Positions 1 to 5,507 of a stretch of DNA of 6,824 bases are shown here, piece after piece (position 1 is the stretch's first letter; every line of letters starts with the position of its first letter). The position numbers were made by a program, and so were the translations under genes. Source of the DNA: Pseudomonadota bacterium (lineage in GTDB: Bacteria; Pseudomonadota; Gammaproteobacteria; Xanthomonadales; Xanthomonadaceae); assembly GCA_019348095.1 (NCBI GenBank), contig JAHWKC010000127.1, forward strand, positions 1-6,824, read 5' to 3'. Below the pieces are notes generated by a model that ran no database searches, was not told the DNA's origin, and worked only from the letters and a program-made list of their open reading frames with translations.

Positions 1-8
1 CTCGGTCG

Positions 9-34
9 AAAAACGGCGGGCATCCATGCCCGCC
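9..34 (-). terminator. Rho-independent terminator, minus strand
   Basis: A perfect 9-base inverted repeat (GGCGGGCAT at 15-23, ATGCCCGCC at 26-34) has a 2-base centre. Read on the minus strand, the stem is followed after one base by five T (9-13), the layout of an intrinsic terminator. It would end transcripts arriving from the glycosyltransferase/ligase pair, although the ligase stop lies about 230 bases away, so a closer end is possible. On the plus strand there is no T-run after the stem. Similar palindromes are also dispersed in xanthomonad genomes, so it may double as a repeat. Confidence 0.55.
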
Positions 35-94
35 GCCCCTTCGGGGTCTGTGGAGTGACCCGACGGACGAATTTGCGTGGGCAGCAACGGCAAT

Positions 95-172
<78 letters not shown>

Positions 173-265
173 GCCAAGATTCGACTGGATTCAAGGTTCG
201 CTGGGATCACATCGGGTGAAGACTGGTGATCTCAGTCGGGCTGCGAGGCCATCCGCAGCGGCGGG

Positions 266-1591
266 TCACCGCGCCTCGCGGGCCAGCAGGCTGCCCGCGT
301 ACAGGGCTGCCAGCAGCAGCGTCAGCCCGCCCCAGAATGTCGAATAAAACGCCAAGTGCGTGTTGAACGGGAACACCGTCACCACCAGCGCCAGCATCGC
401 CGGGTGCGCGTTCTCACGGGCCTGCGCATCGGCGAAGCGCCACGCGCGCCACGCCAGGGCGGCGCCGGCGAGCCACATCAGCAGGCCGAAGAAGCCGGTC
501 TCGCTCAGCACCTCCAGCACGATCTGGTGCGCGTGCAGCGCCGGGCCATCACCCCAGACCGCGAGCTCGCCCGGCTGGGGATCGCAGGCCGCGAACGCTT
601 CTCGGAACCCGCGCGCGCCCACGCCGTTGAACGGATGCTCGCGCGCCATGCACAGCGCCGCGCCCCAGATCCGGGTGCGTCCGGACAGGGCGACGTCGAC
701 CCCGCCCTGGTCGGCGGTCAACACCTCGGCGGTGCGCTCGATGCGCTCGCCCACCTGCGGCGAGGCGACACTCAGTACCGCAAGGGCAATCGCGCCGAAG
801 GCGAACACGCCCAGCAGCTTCTTCCAGCCGAGCAGGCTCCAGCCGGATAACAGCAGCACCAGTGCGAAGGTGATCCACGACGCGCGCGCACCGGCCATCA
901 GCACCACGATGCCGATCGCCGCGGCGGCCACGCTCCAGCCGCCCATACCGAAACGCCGACCCGCCGCATACAGCACGAACGGCGACAGGCTGGCGATCAC
1001 CAGCCCGAGCTTCAGGTTGCAGGGCCCCAGGATGCCGCTGAGGCGGTCCACGCCAGCGGTATCCTCGGCGCTGCACATGCCGCGGTCGCTGATCAGGTGT
1101 TTGAGCGTGTCGATGCCGGCGAACAGCGGACTGGTGCCGGTCAGCGCCTGGGCCAGCGCATCGAGGGTCCACACGCCCATGATGATCGCCAGCCCACCGA
1201 AGGTGATCCGACGCCCACCGGTGTTGGCGACCGCCGACGCGGTCAGCCACAGGAACGGCAGGTAGCGCAGGTCGACGGCGGCCTCGCGTAGTGCCCGGCC
1301 GGTATCGACCGCGTCGAAGGCCGACACCAGTTCAGGCAGCCAATAGGCGAAGAACAGCACGCTGGTCAACGCCCAGGCGTGGTGGCTGAGCAGTTGCGCG
1401 CCGCCGCGGAAGCGCGAGCCGGCCAGCTTGAAGATCGCCACCAGCGCACCCAGCACCAGCACGCCTTCGGCATAGCCGGGCGCCGGCCACAGCGCGACGA
1501 AAGCCAGGACCCACGCCGGTGCCCAGCGCCAGCCCGCCGCGCCGTGCGATGCGCGCGGCATGTCACCGGGGGCGCGGTCGGTGGAAGTCAT
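266..1591 (-). CDS. O-antigen ligase family membrane protein (Wzy_C domain)
   Basis: A 441-residue polytopic inner-membrane protein of the O-antigen ligase/polymerase superfamily. These proteins transfer lipid-linked glycan to the lipid A core, or polymerise O units, on the periplasmic face. Hydrophobic helices run from about residue 24 to the C-terminus, with a large loop at about 275-350. Family signatures are GARASW (234-239), GR...W (304-309), HPFNGVGARG (319-328) and a HAHQ...E...SETG..GL stretch (353-370), the Wzy_C hallmark. The length is normal for the family. The start at 1591 was chosen because it follows the glycosyltransferase stop directly (TGA-C-ATG). No clear Shine-Dalgarno is visible, so coupled translation is likely; ATG at 1612 is an alternative that would overlap the upstream gene. 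Ligase (WaaL-like) cannot be separated from polymerase (Wzy) by eye, but the adjacent glycosyltransferase and short cluster favour ligase. Confidence 0.87.
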   Translation of the reverse strand: MTSTDRAPGDMPRASHGAAGWRWAPAWVLAFVALWPAPGYAEGVLVLGALVAIFKLAGSRFRGGAQLLSHHAWALTSVLFFAYWLPELVSAFDAVDTGRALREAAVDLRYLPFLWLTASAVANTGGRRITFGGLAIIMGVWTLDALAQALTGTSPLFAGIDTLKHLISDRGMCSAEDTAGVDRLSGILGPCNLKLGLVIASLSPFVLYAAGRRFGMGGWSVAAAAIGIVVLMAGARASWITFALVLLLSGWSLLGWKKLLGVFAFGAIALAVLSVASPQVGERIERTAEVLTADQGGVDVALSGRTRIWGAALCMAREHPFNGVGARGFREAFAACDPQPGELAVWGDGPALHAHQIVLEVLSETGFFGLLMWLAGAALAWRAWRFADAQARENAHPAMLALVVTVFPFNTHLAFYSTFWGGLTLLLAALYAGSLLAREAR

Positions 1592-1592
1592 G

Positions 1593-2720
1593 TCAGCGGA
1601 CGGCTGGTTCATCGATGAGTTCGGCATAGAGAGCGAGGGTGGCGTCCTGCATCGCGGCCAGGGTGTAGGGAATCCTAGCCGGTGGTGCCGGCGGACGGGC
1701 GAGCAGGGCCTGCGCGGTGTCGGCCAGTGCCGCCGCGTCGAACGGTGCGACCGCCCCGCCCGGCTGCAGCTCACGCAGCAGCTCGCCGACGCCGCCGTGC
1801 GCCCAGCCGAGCACCGGCCGGCCTACCGACAGCGCCTCGATCACGGTGCGCCCGAACGCTTCGGGCTTGCGCGAGAGCTGCAGCACCAGGTCGCTGGCCG
1901 CGTAGGCGCGTGCAATTGCCTCGGTTGGCGCGGTCAGCGCAATCGCGCCGCCGATGCCGAGCGCCGCCGCCTCGCGTTCCAGCTCCAGCATGTACGCCTG
2001 GCGACCGGCATCGCGCGCCCCGGGCAGCCACAGGCGGGCATCGATGCCACTGCGGCGCAGCGACGCCAGCAGCGCCAGCGCATCGGCATGCCCCTTCAGC
2101 CGCGTGCCACGCCCGGCCAGCAGCAGCAGCGGACCGTCGTCGCCCAGTGCCGGGTGCTGCGCCGCGGCCCAGCGACGGGCCTGTCGATCCGGTGCCGGGC
2201 AGCGCGGAAAGGCAGCCGGATCTATCCCGCGCGGGATCACCCGCAGCTTCTCGGCGGCCGCTCGCGGATAGTGCTGCCGCACATGACTGCGCACGCTGTC
2301 GGAGACGCAGATCACCCGTTCGCCGCGGGTCATCACTTCGCTGTAGCGCGACGGCGAATTAAGCCCGTGCACGGTGGTGACAAAACGCGGGCGCGCACCT
2401 TCGCGCATGCCGCGCAGTGCCATCAAACCAAGCCAGGCCGGCAGCCGCGAGCGCGCATGCACCAGGTCGACCGCCTCACTGGCGAACAGCGCCCGCAGCC
2501 TGCGCACGTGCCGCAGCGTCAGCAATGACTTGCGGCCGATATCGATTGCGACGTGTTCGGCGCCGGCGGCCTGCAGTCGCGGCACCAGGCGCCCGCCGGC
2601 GGAAATCACGATCGCGCGGTGGCCGGCACGCACCAGCGCGTCGGCAACTTCGATGGTGGAGCGCTCCACCCCGCCCGATTCAAGCGCGGGCAGCAACTGG
2701 ACGATGGTCAGCCGGCGCAC
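1593..2720 (-). CDS. GT-B glycosyltransferase (family 4-like), surface glycan assembly
   Basis: A 375-residue cytoplasmic glycosyltransferase with the two-domain GT-B layout. The N-terminal acceptor domain opens with a beta strand and the GGVER loop (16-20), and includes THE VHGL motif (117-120) and RVICVSDSVRSH (135-146). IPRGID (162-167) leads into the nucleotide-sugar half: a GRGTRLKGH segment (203-211) with the usual Arg/Lys pair, then the EX7E motif in EAFGRTVIEA (E287 and E295) and GGVGE (309-313). These are the marks of retaining GT4 enzymes. Length is typical. Translation starts at a GTG with a good GGGAG site seven bases upstream. It ends one base before the ligase start, so the two form a transcription unit. 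It probably adds a sugar to lipopolysaccharide core or O-antigen; donor and acceptor cannot be told from sequence. Confidence 0.9.
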   Translation of the reverse strand: MRRLTIVQLLPALESGGVERSTIEVADALVRAGHRAIVISAGGRLVPRLQAAGAEHVAIDIGRKSLLTLRHVRRLRALFASEAVDLVHARSRLPAWLGLMALRGMREGARPRFVTTVHGLNSPSRYSEVMTRGERVICVSDSVRSHVRQHYPRAAAEKLRVIPRGIDPAAFPRCPAPDRQARRWAAAQHPALGDDGPLLLLAGRGTRLKGHADALALLASLRRSGIDARLWLPGARDAGRQAYMLELEREAAALGIGGAIALTAPTEAIARAYAASDLVLQLSRKPEAFGRTVIEALSVGRPVLGWAHGGVGELLRELQPGGAVAPFDAAALADTAQALLARPPAPPARIPYTLAAMQDATLALYAELIDEPAVR

Positions 2721-2727
2721 GATGCGA

Positions 2728-2732
2728 CTCCC
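2728..2732 (-). promoter_or_regulatory. Ribosome binding site supporting a GTG start
   Basis: On the minus strand GGGAG stands seven bases before the GTG at 2720. No in-frame ATG is better placed, and the protein begins at once with the strand-loop typical of GT-B enzymes, so this site decides the start of the glycosyltransferase. Confidence 0.7.
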
Positions 2733-2912
2733 GGATCAAAGGATGGGTTGAGCAACGCGATATCCACACGCCCTGCACCGAACCGTCGCGCCGGCAGCGG
2801 CACAGCCGTCGCGGCGCAAGGCATCGCAATGCCAATGCTGCAACCCTGCGGGCGCGGAGTTCGCCGGCACGGGCGGGTTCGCAATGATGGGTATCGCTTC
2901 GCTCACCCCGTC

Positions 2913-3131
2913 CTACGGTGCGTCGGGCTGGGCGTCATCGTCGAGCACGAAATGCGCGCCGCAGTACGGGCACTGGCTCTCGCGCTCGGCTTCGATCGGC
3001 AGATAGACCCGCGGATGCGAATTCCACAGCGCCATCGACGGCAGCGGGCAACTCAGCGGCAGGTCGGCGCGCGTCACCGTGTAGCGCTGCTCGGCGTTGG
3101 CCTGAGTGGGGTGGTCGGAGGCTGCGGTCAT
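2913..3131 (-). CDS. Zinc-finger domain-containing protein (zf-CHCC)
   Basis: A 72-residue protein matching the small zf-CHCC family (PF10276-like, related to the zinc-binding part of mitochondrial complex I subunit NDUFS6). The four expected metal ligands are visible: Cys28 (in LSCPLP), His39 (in WNSHPRVYLPI), and Cys54 and Cys57 (in CPYCGAHFVL). The C-terminus is a short acidic tail. Homologues are stand-alone small cytoplasmic proteins of uncertain function. It is on the same strand as the glycosyltransferase pair but 192 bases upstream, so shared transcription is possible but not shown. No strong ribosome binding site is seen before the ATG at 3131. The family call is secure; the role is unknown. 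Confidence 0.9.
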   Translation of the reverse strand: MTAASDHPTQANAEQRYTVTRADLPLSCPLPSMALWNSHPRVYLPIEAERESQCPYCGAHFVLDDDAQPDAP

Positions 3132-3224
3132 GGCGGCGATGCACGGGCGTTGCGAGGTGCGCAGTTTAGCAGCCGACGCATCCAGGGCCGCGAGGGCCTT
3201 TCCTTGCGGGCGCGTCCGGACGCT

Positions 3225-3300
3225 GTAGGAGCGGCTTCAGCCGCGATCAGGCGATGGAGCGCTTGCACCGGTTCCGGATCGCGGCTGAAGCCGCTCCTAC
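3225..3300. repeat. REP-like palindromic element pair (xanthomonad type)
   Basis: Two perfect 24-base inverted arms (3225-3248 and 3277-3300) flank a 28-base spacer. Each arm begins or ends with GTAGGAGCGGCTTCAGCCGC or its complement, and itself contains a small palindrome, GCGGCT-TC-AGCCGC. This pattern of one element and its inverted partner is characteristic of dispersed REP sequences in Lysobacter, Xanthomonas and relatives. It lies between the pirin stop (3329) and the zf-CHCC start (3131), both on the minus strand. There is no T-run after it, so it is not a classical terminator, but the stem could stabilise the 3' end of the yceI-pirin message. Confidence 0.88.
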
Positions 3301-3328
3301 GGAAGAGCGGGAGCCGACGCGCCGCACG

Positions 3329-4033
3329 CTACGCAGGCAGCTCGAACAGCAGCACATCGGCCGGCGTGTCGCCGCTCCGTTCGATCCGCAGCGTGGCGCT
3401 CTCCTCGATAAACCCGAGCGCGTCACCGGCCTGCAGTTCGCGCCCGGCGAGCGTGACCGCGCCGGCGGCCACGTGCAGCCAGTAACGACGCGCAGCCGAC
3501 AACTCTCGTGCCACCTCCGCGCCGGCCGGCGGGCGCAGCGCATGCAACCGCGCGTCCTGGCGGATCGCGAGGCTGCCGTCCGCGCCATCGGGCGAAGCCA
3601 GCAATTGCCAGTCCCCGCCTGCGCCTGCGTCGCGTCGGGCGTATGCCGGCGCGGCATTGACCCGGTCGGGCTGCAGCCAGATCTGCAGGAAGTGCACCGG
3701 CTCGGTCCCGGAGGCGTTGTACTCGCTGTGTTCCACCCCGTGCCCGGCGCTCATCCATTGCAACTGCCCCGGCCCGATCTCCCCGCCACCCGCGCCGCTG
3801 CTGTCGCGATGGGCCAGCGCGCCGCTGAGCACGTAGCTCAGGATTTCCATGTTGGCGTGGCGGTGCGGCGGAAAACCCGCGCCCGGCGCGACCCGGTCCT
3901 CGTTGATCACCCGCAATGGCCCGAAGCCCATCCAGGCGGGGTCGTAGTAGCTGCCGAACGAGAACGTGTGGCGGCTCTCGAGCCATCCGGCGCGTATGTG
4001 GCCACGGTCGGCGGAGCGGCGCTCGATGATCAT
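3329..4033 (-). CDS. Pirin family protein (YhhW-like bicupin)
   Basis: A 234-residue pirin-family bicupin, close in length to E. coli YhhW, a pirin with quercetin 2,3-dioxygenase activity in vitro. The N-terminal cupin carries the expected metal ligands: His57 and His59 in PPHRHANMEIL, and His102 and Glu104 in GHGVEHSEYN. The opening region, with HTFSFGSYYDPAWMGFGPLR (22-41), is strongly family-typical. The C-terminal half (about 130-234) is the second, degenerate cupin, ending in DVLLFELPA. The protein is probably cytoplasmic, since no signal peptide is seen. The ATG at 4033 lies 9 bases after the YceI stop, so the two genes are almost certainly co-transcribed. Natural substrate and role (metal-dependent dioxygenase or redox-sensing regulator) are not resolved by sequence. 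Confidence 0.93.
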   Translation of the reverse strand: MIIERRSADRGHIRAGWLESRHTFSFGSYYDPAWMGFGPLRVINEDRVAPGAGFPPHRHANMEILSYVLSGALAHRDSSGAGGGEIGPGQLQWMSAGHGVEHSEYNASGTEPVHFLQIWLQPDRVNAAPAYARRDAGAGGDWQLLASPDGADGSLAIRQDARLHALRPPAGAEVARELSAARRYWLHVAAGAVTLAGRELQAGDALGFIEESATLRIERSGDTPADVLLFELPA

Positions 4034-4042
4034 CGGCGCGTC

Positions 4043-4633
4043 TTACCCGGCGTCTTCGGCCTTGGCCACCACCGCCTCGGTGGTGATGCGGATGGTCACC
4101 TCGTCGCTGACGTTCGGGGCGTACATGTCGACCCCGAAGTCGCTGCGCTTGATCGTGGTGACCGCATCGAAACCGGCCGCGGGACGCTTGGCCATCGGAT
4201 GCTCGCCGATCTGGTTGATGCTGGTATCGAGCAGCACCTCGCGGGTGGTGTCGCGGATGGTCAGCTCGCCCCACACGCGCAGCTTGTCGTCGCCGGCGGC
4301 CTCGATGCGGGTGCTTTTGAAAGTGATCTCGGGATACTTTTCGGCATCGAAGAAGTCGCCGCTGCGCAGGTGCTCGTCGAACGCCTCGACGTGCGACTCC
4401 AGGCCGCTGAGCGGGATGGTCACCTCGACCGAGGACTGGCCGACGTTGTCGGGATCAAAGGTGATCGCGCCTTGAACATCGCCAAAATGCGCGATGGGAT
4501 TGGAGAACCCGAGATGGTTCCAGCTGGCGATCACGTCGGTGTGGTTGGGATCGATCGTATAGGTGATTGGCGCGGCGGCGGCGCTGCCGGCAAAGGCGAG
4601 CGCGAGGGTGATGGGCAGCAGCAGACGCTTCAT
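4043..4633 (-). CDS. YceI family periplasmic protein
   Basis: A 196-residue secreted protein of the YceI family, whose lipocalin-like beta barrel binds polyisoprenoid or other amphiphilic ligands in the periplasm. Residues 1-20 form a signal peptide: MKR, a Leu-rich core, then SAAAA, with likely cleavage after Ala20. The mature protein begins with the family motif YTIDPNHTDV (25-34). It continues with LRSGDFFDAEKYPEITFKS (89-107) and the C-terminal AGFDAVTTIKRSDFGV (163-178). The start at 4633 is set by the signal peptide and by GGAG at 4640-4643, six bases upstream; a longer in-frame ATG at 4759 would bury the signal peptide and read through a repeat. Pirin follows 9 bases downstream. Induction by alkaline, osmotic or oxidative stress is known for some family members but is not shown here. 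Confidence 0.93.
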   Translation of the reverse strand: MKRLLLPITLALAFAGSAAAAPITYTIDPNHTDVIASWNHLGFSNPIAHFGDVQGAITFDPDNVGQSSVEVTIPLSGLESHVEAFDEHLRSGDFFDAEKYPEITFKSTRIEAAGDDKLRVWGELTIRDTTREVLLDTSINQIGEHPMAKRPAAGFDAVTTIKRSDFGVDMYAPNVSDEVTIRITTEAVVAKAEDAG

Positions 4634-4674
4634 GGATAGCTCCGTTGTGGGAAAAGAACGAACCGCATTCGGGC

Positions 4675-4757
4675 GCGGATCAACGCGGAGGGACACGGAT
4701 AGGGCACTGTTTATGTTGAAGATTGATCCCGCGTTGTGATCCGCGTGAATCCGTGTC
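4675..4757. repeat. Imperfect inverted repeat in the yceI upstream spacer
   Basis: GCGGATCAACGCGG (4675-4688) is mirrored by CCGCGTTGTGATCCGC (4729-4744), complementary apart from a 2-base insertion. GACACGGAT (4692-4700) is mirrored by ATCCGTGTC (4749-4757). The order of the arms (A, B, A', B') is not that of one simple hairpin. It looks like two inverted copies of a related unit, facing each other around an AT-richer centre at 4701-4728. The element lies between the nitroreductase stop (4771) and yceI, where a yceI promoter would be expected. I cannot tell a dispersed repeat from a regulatory site. Confidence 0.55.
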
Positions 4758-4770
4758 ACCGCTTATTGCT

Positions 4771-5361
4771 TCAGATGATCCGCGCAGCCTCATCGAATGC
4801 CAATCGCGGCGAACGCGGAAACAGCTTGTCGGTGTCGCCGTGGCCGAGGTTGACCAGGAAGTTCGACCTGATCGTGGTGCCTCCAAAGAACTCGGCATCG
4901 ACCCGGGCGTTGTCGAAGCCCGACATCGGGCCGGTGTCCAGCCCGAGCGCGCGCGCCGCCAGGATCAGATAGGCGCCCTGCAGGCTGCCGTTGCGCAAGG
5001 CGACCGGAGTGAGTTCGGCCTCGGACTTGCCGTCGAACCAGCTCTTGGCATCGGTGTGGGGGAACAGATACGGCAGCTTATGGTAGAACGCGACATCGTG
5101 CGCCACGATCACCGTGACCGGAGCCGATTGGACCTTTGGCAGGTTGCCCTCGTCCAGCGCCGGACCCAGCCTCGCCTTGCCCTGCTCCGACTTCACGAAC
5201 ACGAAGCGCGCCGGGCACGTGTTGGCGGTGGTCGGACCCCACTTCACCAGGTCGTAGAGCTGGCGCAGGGTCTCGTCGCTGACTTCGCCGCCCAACTCGT
5301 TGTGGGTGCGGGCAGTGCGGAAAAGCCGGTCGAGCGACTCGTCGGGCAGGGTCCGGGGCAT
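4771..5361 (-). CDS. Malonic semialdehyde reductase / nitroreductase family (RutE/HadB-like)
   Basis: A 196-residue flavin-dependent nitroreductase that closely follows E. coli RutE, including equal length. Characteristic segments are RTARTHN (15-21), [17 protein letters not shown] (39-55), [20 protein letters not shown] (124-143) followed by GPMSGFD, and [10 protein letters not shown] (167-176). In E. coli RutE reduces malonic semialdehyde to 3-hydroxypropionate in pyrimidine breakdown. No other rut genes are visible here, so the substrate may differ; HadB-type enzymes act on other compounds, and xanthomonad members are usually just called NAD(P)H nitroreductases. FMN and NAD(P)H use is known for the family. 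The start at 5361 has GGAGA five bases upstream (5367-5371). It is divergent from the ELM1-like gene, and yceI follows after 137 bases. Confidence 0.93.
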   Translation of the reverse strand: MPRTLPDESLDRLFRTARTHNELGGEVSDETLRQLYDLVKWGPTTANTCPARFVFVKSEQGKARLGPALDEGNLPKVQSAPVTVIVAHDVAFYHKLPYLFPHTDAKSWFDGKSEAELTPVALRNGSLQGAYLILAARALGLDTGPMSGFDNARVDAEFFGGTTIRSNFLVNLGHGDTDKLFPRSPRLAFDEAARII

Positions 5362-5507
5362 CGTATTCTCCAATGGCAACACAAGTGGCAAAACAGGATC
5401 GCTATGCGCGCAAATCGGCGCGGACAGGAGCGCGGCCGACGTCGGGAAGTGTAGAGTCTCGGGTGTCAAGCAACAGACGACACCTCCGGAACGGATTACA
5501 AGCACTC
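5362..5507. promoter_or_regulatory. Divergent intergenic region (nitroreductase / ELM1-like)
   Basis: These 146 bases separate two genes transcribed away from each other, so at least one promoter in each direction is expected. I find the nitroreductase ribosome binding site at its left edge but no well-spaced -35/-10 pair in either direction. The assignment rests on gene orientation. Confidence 0.4.

Noticed and set aside
221..237. Possible terminator stem GACTG/CAGTC downstream of the ligase
   Set aside because: Only five base pairs, with no T-run; the hairpin at 9-34 is far better.
1592..1774. Upstream extension of the ligase frame (502 codons)
   Set aside because: The extra 61 residues overlap the 3' end of the glycosyltransferase, are Arg/Pro-rich and do not resemble the family.
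2788..2817. GC-rich hairpin between zf-CHCC and the glycosyltransferase (outer GCGCCG/CGGCGC, inner CGGC/GCCG)
   Set aside because: The stem is interrupted, has no T-run on either side, and such short GC stems are expected by chance at this composition.
3254..4639. A 461-codon plus-strand open frame across pirin and yceI
   Set aside because: It starts inside the palindromic repeat and covers two well-recognised minus-strand genes in antisense; there is no domain and no ribosome binding site.
5464..5469. Perfect TTGACA on the minus strand, possible -35 box for the nitroreductase
   Set aside because: The only reasonable -10 (TACACT) is ten bases away, too close for a sigma-70 promoter, and nothing suitable lies 16-18 bases away.
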